Shown here: piece after piece, positions 9,863 through 22,024 of the stretch
Position numbering within the stretch: position 1 is the first letter of the stretch
How the letters are laid out: the number at the start of each line of letters is the position of its first letter
NCBI GenBank assembly: GCA_003254885.1
Contig: QANT01003849.1
Span: forward strand, 1-23,109
Length of the DNA stretch: 23,109 nt
Direction of reading: 5' to 3'
Origin: Purshia tridentata
Taxonomy: Eukaryota > Streptophyta > Magnoliopsida > Rosales > Rosaceae
The notes under the pieces: generated by a model
Told to the model about the DNA's origin: nothing
Databases searched by the model: none
What the model saw: the letters and a program-made list of their open reading frames with translations, nothing else
Position numbers and translations under genes: made by a program

Positions 9863-10523
9863 ATGTTCAATGTTCCTGGAACATCTTGCATGGGCCGATC
9901 AGGCCCTCTGTGTTTTAGAGAGTTTAAGATCTAGGGCAACATTAACTTATTAAGAATACATTACTGTAACTGCCATGCATTAGTGTAATTACATTATGCA
10001 ATTGCATAACTACAGAAGTGCAGGTGCTATTCAGTTACCACGTACCATTGACAAAGGGCCATTGTTACAGAAAATATATTTTAGGCCTCTTCTAGATAAT
10101 AAAAATATGTACCAGCAACCTTAATTTAATGCATCTATGAAAAAGGATGGAGCACTTGGGACTGTTCTAGAAGGGTGGAATCTCACTAAGAACATATGGA
10201 AATAATAGTACAACGTTAGTGATCAAAAGTATGATGCTAAGACAATCAAAAATCTCTTAATCATATTTCACTATTTCAATCTCTCCTTTTTTTTCCCCTA
10301 TTTTTCCTTTTCTCCCTTGCAAAATGTTTAAAGCTCATCTGACAGTACACATGGAAATACAGCAGAATGCCGAAAGGTACACTAATTCTTGAAAACCTGT
10401 CCATTGATTCAGGCCAACAAGATAAATCAAATAAACATCGGATTATCACCCTTTTCAGCTAACCAGCAGTCTGCAGGTACCCTTAATCAGTCCACTCGCA
10501 AAATGGGGCAACTTTAATACACT
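9863..10523. other. Intergenic DNA and probable PRP19 3' UTR
   Basis: No coding frame and no repeat stand out. Bases just below 10524 should be the 3' UTR of the minus-strand PRP19 gene; I could not pick out a clear AATAAA on that strand close to the stop. A T/C-rich patch lies at 10285-10318. Confidence 0.5.
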
Positions 10524-13500
10524 TCAGGACTCCATTGCACCATCACCACCCGGAAGGCCAAAAATGCGGAGGTTTCGGTCCATTGATCCTACTGCAATAT
10601 ATTTTGCATCTGGGCCAAATTTTACGCTAGTTGCTTTACCTACAACCACACAAGAATGTAATGGACATCAGGAATTAATTCGAATTTAAGGCCAAAACCA
10701 ACAATTGACAGGTGAGTGAAAGAGAAGTAACCTGTGCCAGATATATCAGGAAAAGTTTTGATGGTGTTCCATTCTGATTTGACACTAGTAGCTTGGATTA
10801 CCCTGCAAAAGTACAAGACCAAAAATCAGTGTTCAAAAGTTGCCTGGAAAAGTGTTGAATTGGCACAATGAGATGAGCATTTAGAAGAAAAAAAAAGATG
10901 TACTTAAAATTCAAAGTTATTACTTAATAGATCTCTTTAAGAATATCAAGCTTAGGCGAGATTGCCAAAATATGCAATGTCAGCTTTCTAACATCCATGT
11001 TTCGAGAAATATGGCTACTTTGGGACAACTTAAGCAATTAACTACTATTATGCCAAATTAAAGCTCCGTAGGACCATCAAACTAATGTCCAGTAAATCAT
11101 AAGCCAGTGATCCATTTTATATTTTCTTCAATGGAGAAGAATGGGAGGGAGAACTGAAAAGGCAGGTGGAGCAAGAACAGAAGGGCGAATGGATTTGTTT
11201 GGTATGCCATAATTGTCCTCAAAAGATTAAAATCTGTATGATACTACTATCATAATATATTAAGATTATAATATTATTAATATAAACGAAAATGCAAGAC
11301 TAGAAAAATGCAATTCAGCATTTTCCTAATATAGTATTCTTCGGTTTGTTAATCCAACAATGTACGGTTTTTCAAACACTGACCTTATATCGGAGCCTGC
11401 AACTGCAAGGTAACTTCCACTGAAGTCAAATTCAACTGCAAGGATCAGAAACAGAGCTTTCATTATACTCCATTCTTCTAGGCAAGATTTGTATGATAAT
11501 AAGCTAAGAAAAATTTTCCACTTCATTATTACTAATAAAAGATCCCAAACAATAAGAAAATAGTACACACTATAACCAAAAAAAAAACAATTAACCTCAA
11601 ATACTTCTCTCAAGTAGCATGAGAAAAAGAATGAGATAAGCATGTAATCATGTCGATTCAACTGACTTTAACAAAGTGACAGTATGTCAATGAAATGCTT
11701 GTCATTGCTTGATTTCGAAATAGAAACTCTGCACAGAAAGAAATGGAGATACATACCACAGTTTGTTGGTGTGTCAGGACCATATGGAGTGAATGTCCTG
11801 AAGTTCCTCAATTTGCGTAGATCCCACAACTTAATGCCATCACTAGCTGCAGTCTGTCCAATTCAAATGTAAAATATCAGAACATGGTTTTATCTAATTC
11901 TCTATCTACCTCTCTTTTTTTCTAAGTGGAGCACCTACCGCGAGAAAGTAACCATTTTCAGAGAAGGAGATGGAAGTTACAGCACCAACATGTCCATCAA
12001 ACTTTGCAACATTTGTCTGTTATCAATAGAAGTAAAGAAAGTAATATCAGAACAATTGAAAAATCAAGGTTAAACGTAGAAGAAAATAACTAAATAACAT
12101 ACCTGACTTTTTACATCCCAAATTTTAACAAGAGCCTCTGAGGTGCCGGTTCCAAGGATGAGACCATCAGGATGAAATGCCACAGATGTATAGCCCTCAG
12201 AAGCTGAAGTGTCCTCGACCTAAAGAGCCAAAGAAATTTTTAATGCATCATCAGAGAGCTTGAAGGTGAAGTAAAGATTAAATAACTCTGCTTTGAAACA
12301 CCCATCAAAAAATTATCCCACTCTCTTTTTCCATTTTTTAGTAACCTCAATCAATATAGAAGCCCATATACGCCTACAAACATGTCTGTTTAATCAGCAA
12401 AAAATATTTTAAAGCAGCTTCTACACTTCATCAATCCATGAAATAAAATGAGCTAAATAAAAATATTGAAACAGAAGTTTAAGCATTTGTACAGTACTCT
12501 CACAATAGAAGATGATCTTAAATAGAACAATACTCAACATAGTACATGATTTCAAAAGCATGAGAGAGAGAGAGAGAGAGAGAGAGATTATAACCTGTGT
12601 GAGACATAACCCAGATGAAAGATCGTAAAAGCACCAAGTACAATCAAGAGAAGCAGTCACGAAGTAGTTATTGGTGGCATGTACAGTAACAGCTTGCACC
12701 TGAAAATTTTGAGAAGCATTTAATATAGATAGCACATAATCAATACAGCATAGCAATAAATTCCATTGCCCCAAAAGAATATCAAATAAAAAAGAGAATT
12801 GCCAGATAGAACTCTTGTTTTTATAAAAGACATTATTCATTAATGGTATCAAATATCTTATAAATAAAGCGACAATTCCACAACACAGAATACAGAAAAC
12901 ATCATAGCCATAACAAAAAATTAAAAAAATACAGGAAACATTGTGACTTGGACACAGTGAGACAGAACACCCTAAGAAAGTATGAGAATACCGTGGTTGT
13001 TAAAGTAGTGCAAGTAGACTCATGTTATTCCAACAAATCAAAAAAATGACAAGTATCCAAAATTTTCTTCTACTTCCTATCTCTCTCAGATCAATGGCCT
13101 GAGATTCAGAATGATGAACTCAATCTGGAAACCTACACTATGGATCAAAATCTTCTAGGCTTAAAAGAAGTTTGCCTTTTTCATTTTTGTATTTTCTGCT
13201 CATTACATATTTTGTGAACTTAAAAAGGGTTTTAACTTCACACATATTTTGGGAAACATTTTAGAGAACAAGGTTGAGTCAAAACTCATTTACCTCGGCG
13301 GTATGATCCTTCAAAATGTGGGCACAGTTATAGTTGCCATCATCAGACCCTTGCCATATGCGAACTGTCTGCAACATCAAGAGGAAAAAAAGATATATAT
13401 AACATCAAAAGATGGAGTATACTAGATTGCATAGCTGTTAAGTTACACCCTTTAGAATCTAAATTGCAAGCATGTAAATGTTGTGTCGACTACAATTTTT

Positions 13501-16500
13501 TGATTCCTTTCTGAAGTTGTTCCTTCTCTTCCTTCATTAAGAGTAGTTGGTCAGCAACCCAGTTACATTACATAAAGCCATATAAAGAAATATAGCATAT
13601 TAATTAAATTCTTGTAGATCCATAAAATAATACATCAAAAATCCTTGAGTATGCAAATTAATCAGTGCACAGGTAAACATCTACCGAAAAATTTGCAAAG
13701 CTAACAATCAAAGTTCTGAACATAAGATAAAATAGCAATTAAATATAAACAAATCAATACAAGTATTAAAGATGTCATAAGTTTATAACCATGAAAACAG
13801 AAGAGAAAAAAAAAATTAATGCAGCTTACCTTGTCTGCTGACCCACTTATGAACAGCTCATCCCGAGCTACAAATTTCACACTGGTAACCTACCAATAAA
13901 AAAGATGACAAATCATTCAATATGCATTAATGAAAATGCATATCCAGCCAATTGTTTGATACAGAATAACAGTGGTAACCTTCTTTGAATGACCACTAAG
14001 TGTAGATAAGATTTGTCCTGAGGGTTGATCAAAGATTACAGCATTTGTATCAACCCCTCCAGTTGCAATGATGTCCTGCCAAGGAAAAGAAAGAAGAGCT
14101 TTAACAGCAAAGTGGAAGCATAACTGAGTTTAACTAATATTGTCCCAGCCTGCTACTGATAGCTAGAGCACCAAAACAATTCCCCCGAATGGAAGGGGAA
14201 AAAAAGGAAATATGAAATAAGTAGAAAAGGCTGATAACTTGGAAAGGGGGAAAAATATTCAAATGCAACAGAGAGACAGTTAGAGAAATCATGCTCAAAC
14301 ATCTCACCCCCAGACACAATGTCCAGATTTTTTACTGGATCAACTAGTTCTTTTTCTTAAAACAAAACAAAAGGGAAAGAAAAAAGGGCAAGCCAGGAAT
14401 CCCAAATTTTGCAGATTCTAGTAACAACAGTATTCGGGAGTTGCATATGAATGAACTGTATAACATTTCATCAATTATCTAAGCTTTATTTAAAGAACAG
14501 GGGTTCCTTTCGAATAGAAAACAGCCCACCTTACAATCGTGAGGGTATTTATATGTTTAGCAACTCAACTGAATTGAAACCACAAATTATGCAGCAAATG
14601 TACTTTATGTGCCAAACCTGATCTAAACTTAGTGCTTCAAGACTCCAAACAGTCACCTTATAAACATGCAACAGTTCATCTTTGAGTGCAGTGGAATGCA
14701 GAACTATTACATGCACCACGAAAAGCCTTCAAGAAATTGAGGAAATCAAAGATGACATGAACTGTTACAACAATGAAACCCCTGACATGAGCAGGAGACG
14801 CTTTGTTTTATATAGGAAATCAATAATTATCAGTAATTGCCTAAAGCTAAAGTTTGGTATATATACTGGGCCAAAAAATTTCATCCTTCGGCGGTATTGG
14901 TTTGAAATGTTTTAGCACTTAATATTAAAGACAAACAGGCCAGGCAAGATGAATAAATTTTTACATAATCCATATATACCTTATAGGAAAAAGCATGCAA
15001 AAGATCCTTAAAACAGGAGAACTGTCAGACTTAATGAATTTTGAATGGTACCTTCAAAACTTATTTTCTTCATTTTGCTGAAATTTTCTTTGGATAAGTT
15101 CTATGGGAGTATAATAAAACTTAGGCTCTATGGAGGCTCTATTGCAACAGAAATACATTGAAAAAAGTACCCAGTCAGGTTGAAGACCAAAAGCTTGCAG
15201 TGATTCTCTTAAAAAATTCATACCAAAACTTGGCACCAGCTTAGGCTCTGGATGCTAAGACACTTTTACTGGCGTCTAATACAAAATGATGCTTGAACTA
15301 ACCCAAATAATATAACAATAAATAAAGCCACACCTTGTTATGATGAATATCAATGGATAAAATTCCTGGTTTGCTCGTCTTATGAAGGGGATGACTAGAT
15401 ATCTGAGTATACCTCTCCAAGGCATCAACAGAAGCCAATGTTGGGGATATCTGAACAGAAACCCACATTATATAAAAACAATAACTTTCAGAACGTGTCA
15501 AATAAATGTTGTGAGTACAACTGAACTTCATCAACATCTTTTCTCAATAAAGGGTAACCAAAACCACAAATGGGGAGTTGCCTACTAAAATTCAGCAAAT
15601 GATATCCTACAAATCAGTGAAATGCAAGAGTTTCATAAACAGTACCTGCCGCTTCTTCCTCTGCTGTGAAAGAGCCGTATTACAATCAGTCAGCTCAGCT
15701 AGGATATTGACAGATATTCCCGGGCGTACATTCCTTGTACCAGGTCCCACCTGGTCATCAGCAACTATAGAAGAAAATGGACATTGAGTGAGTTAGCAGA
15801 TTAATTTATGAAATTATATTGGATGCACCTAGAAGCATACAGAGAAAGAACCTGGTTTTCCATTGCTATGAACAGAAGCATTTACTGTAACTGCTGATGG
15901 TGCTGACATGGGAATTTGTCTCTCGGCCTGAGCAAGTAATGACCTTGCTTCGTCCCTTTCTTTTTTAAGTCTTGCAATAACACGGCAAGCAGCATCATGC
16001 TGCCAAAATATAACAAATTACCAAATTTAGGTCATTCAACCACACAAATTCATATTCCATTTTCAATAAAATAAATTATTAGTAACAAAGAGCAAAAAGA
16101 AGTATATGCTAAATATGAAGATTTCAAAGAAAAAAATAAAGGAAACAAGACAAATAACCCAGGAGCCTATGGCTGGGAAAAATTTAGAGCTGAAACCCAT
16201 AGTCCTCTTCAATTCTTAAGAACTTTCTTTAATCAAAAACCATGAAATTACCTTAATGTGAATTTAACTTTAAAAAATGACCTTAGTGCATAAAGTTCAA
16301 TGAATTGTCTATCACATTACATTAAAGTTGACTTCAATACATAATTTCACAAAGTGGGAAGAAAATAATAGAAAAAGTCATCTACGGAATCCTTAGGGAG
16401 GGGTAATACTCTCTTTTCAAAAATCTAACAATGTTACGCTGCCGTGATTCCACCTTATGGGAAAAAAAAAACATGATTTCACTTAATCGAGGGTCAGGAT

Positions 16501-18011
16501 TCACGGTCTAGCAACTTAACATGCTAGACTCTCTGGAAACATTGACCATTTCCATCACTTTACTCCTACGAACAAGATAATTGTATAAAAAATGGAAATT
16601 AGATATATATGTCGGGAATGACCATAATCAAGTGTAAAAGATTTCAAGATGGTTGTTATTAAAGAAGCCTAAATAAAGTTGGATTCTTATGAGGTTTCCG
16701 CATATAAAGCCTCAAGGGACAACAAATGATCTTTTTCTGGTTCAAGCAAATAGGATTTGAACCCAAGTATTATTCGATTAAAGTACAAAACGAATGAAAC
16801 AAAAAAACATGCAAAACAGATGAAGAAAAAACAATTAAATAATGATAAATCAAAGTGTTAAAAAATAAATTTAAAAATTTAAAACCTCAGTAAGAAAAAT
16901 CCTTAAAAATCGATTGTTCAGATAATTTCAGCACATTTCAACATGTTCCTAGGAACTCAGCTACAAAATTTTTGACAAAAAAAAAAGGCCAACATACTAT
17001 CATTATTTCAATGAACTAAAACACAATACACTGCATCAAGAAAATTATAAGTAATGCAAATAATAGAAGATAATATCACCAGGTTGGCAGTACCTGATAC
17101 AGAGCATGACTTAACTCTTGCCTTGCTGTATGTAGTTGTTGCTCCATTGCAAAATTGGATAGCATCAAACTATCCCATTCCTATTGGTAGGAAAGGAAAA
17201 CAAAAATCCCTTTATTACAGAAACACTACATATAAACAAACAATGTTTAAAATAAAAAAATTTACTACTTCCTTTGAGATTAAAAAAAAAAAAAAAGAAT
17301 AAGCTGAAATCAAAACAATAACATTAGCCAACACAATTATAATACTAATAACATAAAATGATAAAGCCATATAATGAAATTAACACTCTATCCAGAACTA
17401 GCTGTTAAGGGAGATTCATAACTCACTATAATAGAGCCCAAACTGCTACCACAAACAAAATGAACAATGGCCATGTTATTTTAATAACTTGGTAGAGTGC
17501 TTGTAGCATATTTCACATGCTGCACAACACAAGGACCATTCAATTCCGCTTAAATGTTATCATAACTTTCCAGTTAGGGAGCTCACATGTGGGCTGATGC
17601 TAATGGACTCACAAAGCTTGAAATTCAGGGTTTGCTAATTGACCCCACTAATCATTGCCATACTTTTGGTGGATTATAGTCACCATAATATTTCAGCTGC
17701 CTATTTCAGGAAACACTCAAATTTATACTAAAAATGTTTAAGTAATATTCTAGATTCAAGTTGTTTGAGTAAAAGTTGGAAGTCATCTAGTCATGACATT
17801 TGGTAATTCTGTTTTAGTAATACTTTCCTGGTTTAACAAGAAGTTCCTGAAGATTTTAAATCTTGGTAAAAAATTCTGAAATAGACAGTTAAAAAATTGA
17901 AAAACGACAACCTTTCAAGATTCAATAATATTTGTGTGACCTAGTCTAGATTTATCAGGGCTGTTTGCGACCTATCTAGATTCCAGTATAAAATGTGTGA
18001 CAAAAAGGTGA

Positions 18012-18049
<38 letters not shown>

Positions 18050-19020
18050 GAGAGAAACCAAAGTAGCAGTCCTTATTGAACGATCAAGGTACAAGGAAAA
18101 TATAAATCTATATCATGTATGATAAAACATGATTTCTTTTTGCATTAGTTGTAAACACAGATTAACATACAGGGTCTGCAACAACATCCAAAGCTATAAG
18201 ATAAATGTACATGACAACAACTGAAAACAATAAAGTATAAATCAGAAGACATACATGCTGGAACATTCCAAGCATGCCAGGGATGCTAGCAGCTTGTACA
18301 GGTCTAGGCCTCACTATCTGCATGAGAAGCCATCAGAGTAAATCAACATTGAAAGCTGTAAAGTTTCTTGGTCATTCAGATCCCCAGATTCAAAGATCAA
18401 CAGAAAATTCAACGAAGAATGAAATGAAAATAAGTACATGCATTGAAATTAAGCATACCTTGCCCGTTTTGACTGGCACAATATCATCCACGGTAAGTGG
18501 TTCCCCGGTTATCGGGCATTTTCCAAATTCCTAGTGACATGATACAACAACTACAACAACTTAGTCTGCTATCTCATGTAGCATTCAAATTGCAATTTAT
18601 TCCGAAAAAAAATTAAGATATAATAAATAAGAGCTTTTTTTCTAGCAGCTAAATAGCATAACCAAAATGCAACAGGCAGAAACTTAACCAAAACCAAGGA
18701 GTTTTCACATGTTTGTTTCCTATAATTTTCTGACATTTTCTCAGTAAGCAAGCAGTGTATACTAGTAAAGCAAAGCAAAACAAAACCCTAGAATGAACAG
18801 AACGAGAGAAAGGAACACACCGAGATGTATCTCTCAATTAGACGCTTCTCGAAGAGCAACCAGGACTTCTTGGAGACCACGGGCTCTTCCGGCACCTCGC
18901 CGGAGACTGTACGAAGTTAAAGACGAAGAAGAAGAAACAGAAGCGAGATCAGCTGAAGTTAACAAAGTAAAACAATGAATGCAAGAGAGAGAAAGCAAGA
19001 GGTTTACTTGCGCAGTTCAT
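10524..19020 (-). CDS. PRP19: Pre-mRNA-processing factor 19 (PRP19/MAC3), U-box and WD40 E3 ligase
   Basis: Eighteen minus-strand coding exons: 19008-19020, 18821-18906, 18459-18530, 18255-18317, 17094-17180, 15852-15999, 15646-15764, 15334-15450, 13980-14075, 13830-13889, 13294-13368, 12595-12699, 12103-12219, 11939-12016, 11757-11853, 11384-11435, 10732-10802 and 10524-10639. They total 1,572 bases and 523 residues, against about 523-525 in Arabidopsis MAC3A/B. Residues 1-70 are the U-box ([17 protein letters not shown], then KCPITGEPL), followed by the Prp19 coiled coil at about 75-140 ([20 protein letters not shown]). A variable linker spans 140-175 and WD40 repeats about 220-520, for example SADKTVRIW, ALVKIWD and SDGIKLWDL. 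Family role: scaffold and ubiquitin ligase of the spliceosome-associated NineTeen/MOS4 complex, in the nucleus, also used in plant immunity. Introns 4, 5 and 8 each exceed 1 kb and show no gene. The frame is intact; a few substitutions look unusual for plants. Confidence 0.97.
12562..12587. repeat. (GA)13 microsatellite beside a PRP19 splice donor
   Basis: This is an uninterrupted GA tract in intron 12 of PRP19. On the transcribed strand it reads (CT)n and begins about 7 bases after the GT donor at 12593-12594. Confidence 0.95.
18017..18047. repeat. (GA)15 microsatellite in PRP19 intron 4
   Basis: An uninterrupted GA tract of about 31 bases lies in the 1,074-base intron between coding exons 4 and 5 of PRP19; the transcript carries it as (CT)n. 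It is a likely length-polymorphic marker. Confidence 0.95.
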
Positions 19021-19243
19021 TGTGGCAGGGAGCGAGCTAGGGTTTGAGTCGGAGCGGTGTGTGGTGCTTGTGACTCAGTGGAGTGAAGAAGGCAGCGCTA
19101 AACCCTGTCTCGCTGTGAGGAAGACTAAAGAGAGGAGGGAGTTTGTGAAAGAAACACAATCAGGTCGATGGTTTGGATTTTATTGTATTTAGGGGTACAA
19201 CTGTAAAAAGCAAAACCATGATGATAATTGAGACCAATAAAAT

Positions 19244-19308
19244 TGGGCCCACTCCAGCTGGGCCTGTGCTAATCTGGCCCGAATTTAAATGGGTTGGCCT
19301 ATGATTGG
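19244..19308 (-). promoter_or_regulatory. Site II-type GGCCCA cluster and CCAAT box upstream of PRP19
   Basis: About 225-290 bases upstream of the PRP19 start codon, TGGGCC occurs at 19244-19249 and 19259-19264, with a further GGCCC at 19276-19280. A minus-strand CCAAT lies at 19304-19308. TGGGCC/T 'site II' elements bind TCP factors and are common in promoters of plant housekeeping and proliferation genes, which would suit PRP19. The motifs are visible; their use is inferred. Confidence 0.5.
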
Positions 19309-20867
19309 AAAGATAACAAATATTAAGTACATCACTATGACGCTTCTCTCTTATAAAATAAGAATGTAAAGTTGATACAGAAGCAAAGATACGGAATTAT
19401 CGGAACGTAACTTTACATCGCCAAACGTAGCGCTACGTCCTGTTTATTTCTATTTCCACATAGGAGAAATATTAAATCAACTACTATTTATTCTAATTTC
19501 ATACTCAAAACTTTTATTTTATTCTTACGAATTTGATATATAATGTGACTTGGGTGAATGAATTCTACAAAACTTTGGGCACATGTCTTGAACCCATAGT
19601 CAATTCCCAACCCAATTTTTATTTCTTTCTATACCCATCTAGAATTTGCTTATAGTAAATTACTGGTTAATAAATTTTTAACTTCTTTTTTATTTACTTT
19701 AAAATACTAAATAAAAGTTGGTTTCCTTGGCCAATACTTTGGAGGAGGCTACAAATGCTGGCCTCCAAATGCTTCCATCTAAGTTTAAGGGAGATTCTTT
19801 ATTTCTTATGTTTATGGCTGGGAAAATATGTGTTCTCTGTGGAACAATACCTGTGGGTCTCTTATCAACAACAACAACAACAACAAAAAACCATTATTTC
19901 ATGAATAGCATAAGGCTTTGTTCTTCAAAAACTAGCAAATTAACCCCAGTAATCCAAATCTCTGTGCCATGGGCCATACTACCATGCATTCATTGTTATT
20001 CCCAAACAACCCTAAAAGCTTAAGCTATTAGAAGTTTGAGGTTCTGTAACAAAAAAAGGATCGAACAAATTAAATGGTTTTTTTTTTTTGTAATTATCCG
20101 AAANTTTTTTGGTATTTATCCGAAAAGAAAAATAAAACAAAGGGAGAGGAACCTTATAGCGTTGGTGATTTAACATATATTCGATCCAAAATGAGCTTTG
20201 CTACGAAGGCATATATAGCCCTTTATACTTAAGTTTGGAAAAAGATTATAGGGACACATGAACAAGAATATGTAAAATGTGCCAAAAAATTATACATCTT
20301 GTGCATCAAAAATTGAAACAAAGTACCAGACATCGATCTTCATAAGCACAAATTGCATGGCATGCACTCTGATATTACTTCAAAACTTGAATAAAGTACC
20401 ATTTATCTCAAAATAGAAAAACAGAGTCATTGGAAAAGTGTGAAAATAGATGCCCTTTTTCTAGTTTTGTTAAAATTCCTCCAAAACATGTCTTGAATAA
20501 TGTAAATGAATATAAGAATTTGGAACCATGAAGTGATTAGTGAAGAAATCTATATCCATCATGCTTAATATCAAGGATAAAAACTCATGCATTATATGTT
20601 ATATTAAATTAGATTGATGTTACAACCGAACCTTTTTGACTAATTAATAGCTCTCCAATTAATTAATGATACTAACCACATGTCGAATGTCAATCATATG
20701 ATGAAGAGAAAAGTACAATATGCACCTCTAGTGAACCTATACCTCATTATGTGGAAGTAGTAAAAACCAATTTTTCATGCATATTGTGCTACACAACCAT
20801 GGGACCATGTATTAATGTATTAATGTATATCTTATTTTGGGCTTGTAAAGACAGACTTAGAGCATTT
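19309..20867. other. Gene-poor AT-rich intergenic DNA
   Basis: Nothing coding is recognisable. A (CAA)n tract lies at 19866-19886, and its Thr run inflates a 101-codon ORF that resembles no protein I know. A T-run near 20077 is followed by a repeated short block, ATTATCCGAAA then TTTATCCGAAA, either side of an undetermined base at 20104. Confidence 0.5.
20104..20104. other. Undetermined base (N)
   Basis: The only N in the window lies between an A-run and a T-run, next to a homopolymer tract. It is an assembly or base-calling uncertainty and does not touch a gene. Confidence 0.95.
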
Positions 20868-20985
20868 TCAACAGCCTCTTCAAATTAGAGACCCATAGTC
20901 AACTCTTCAATTTTGAAAGTGAAGTTGGCTCTTCAAATATTATTTTGGTATTTTGTTAGACATTTCAAATACGGTTCTACATATT
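20868..20985. mobile_element. Possible MITE-like fragment with GAGCATTTTCAACAG end
   Basis: GAGCATTTTCAACAGCCTCT resembles the GAGCATCTCCAACAG-type terminal sequence widespread among small plant DNA transposons. It is followed by the usual alternation of CTCTTCAA and TTTTGAA words. I see no matching inverted end downstream, so this is either a truncated copy or a chance resemblance. The right boundary is arbitrary. Confidence 0.35.
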
Positions 20986-21589
20986 TTGCAGCTTAACATG
21001 CATAGTAAGTGATAAGTGAGGAGATATATGTACGTAAATTAATCGTTCCACCAAGACATGTATAAGTGCATGCATATGTATGACGCATATATATAATGAA
21101 TGGCAAAACCATGTGAAAAGTGGGTGCACTCGTACTCGTAACTTAGTGTGATCAAACACAATCTTAGCAAGTTAGATTCTGAGAAAGCATATATTTCATT
21201 TCCTTCTGCAAAATATACACAACATATCAACACGGAAGTCACTTCATGCTGTAGAATTTTTGCCAAACCAAGAAATTGGGAAGCACTAGAAGGATGCAAA
21301 AAGGTTGGTTCAGAGTTAGAGAAGTACATGACCAGAATAGCATAAGCATAGTCCTCCCACATTGTAAGTAGACCTTATTCACTTTTGTTAAACATGTGCG
21401 CGAGGCATGTTTTGGGCTGTGCGTATTTGCATTTTTCTACTAGAGTTGAGAAGGATACCATATTTGTAATTTTATTAAACATCATATTCCCGCCCATATA
21501 TAGCTAGGGGAGTGCTATGCATGAAGGGCTGAGTGGCTCTAGTCCCAACGCTATATATAGGCATCGTTTGATGCATATGATATAATTAA

Positions 21590-21780
21590 ATATGATAAAT
21601 GATTAAATTTATATATATTATCTTGAAAAACCAAACCAAATCAATCCAAACCGAATTATCGGTTAATCGAATCCATTTGATTTGATCCTATTATATATCT
21701 CAAACCGATTGACAGGAGCGATTTGAATTCGATTTTGGCCTCAAATCGAAGTAATCCAAACCGTATGTGCCCACCCCCTA
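21590..21780 (-). mobile_element. Probable hAT-like non-autonomous element fragment
   Basis: Read on the minus strand from 21780, the sequence begins TAGGGGGTGGGCACATACGG. It continues with repeated CGGTTTGG, AATCGGTTTGAG and CCGATAATTCGGTTTGG words, the composition of TAGGGGTGGGCA-ended hAT-type elements common in dicots. The other terminus is not certain: TAGGGGAGTGCTATGC at 21505 is a weak candidate, but no target-site duplication supports it. The left boundary given is approximate. Confidence 0.5.
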
Positions 21781-21985
21781 AACACCTCAATATGTGTAGT
21801 ACACTTACATAAGCACATTGACAACGAAAAAAGTACATAAGCACACTCCAATTGTAATAAGTTGGTTTTGTAAAGATAAATTTTACCCATGAGTTTAATA
21901 ACAGCGACCTTATTTTAAAGTGAATTTTTCCCTGTGCATGCACTAAATTGCAGTAAATAAATAATAAGTGAAGTTGACTTCCACA

Positions 21986-21988
<3 letters not shown>

Positions 21989-22023
<35 letters not shown>
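21989..22023. repeat. (AT)n microsatellite
   Basis: An uninterrupted AT tract of about 35 bases starts right after CCACATGC. It is a likely length-variable site. Confidence 0.95.

Positions 22024-22024
<1 letters not shown>

Noticed and set aside
14682..14915. 77-codon plus-strand ORF in PRP19 intron 8
   Set aside because: It lies within an intron on the opposite strand, with no recognisable domain.
16240..16352. Possible short inverted repeat (MITE) in PRP19 intron 5
   Set aside because: The arms, AAATTACCTTAATGTG and the reverse complement of the TACATAATTT side, match only loosely; expected by chance in AT-rich DNA.
19718..20023. 101-codon plus-strand ORF
   Set aside because: Its middle is a Thr run from a (CAA)n tract, and the rest resembles no known protein; no introns, neighbours or codon pattern support it.
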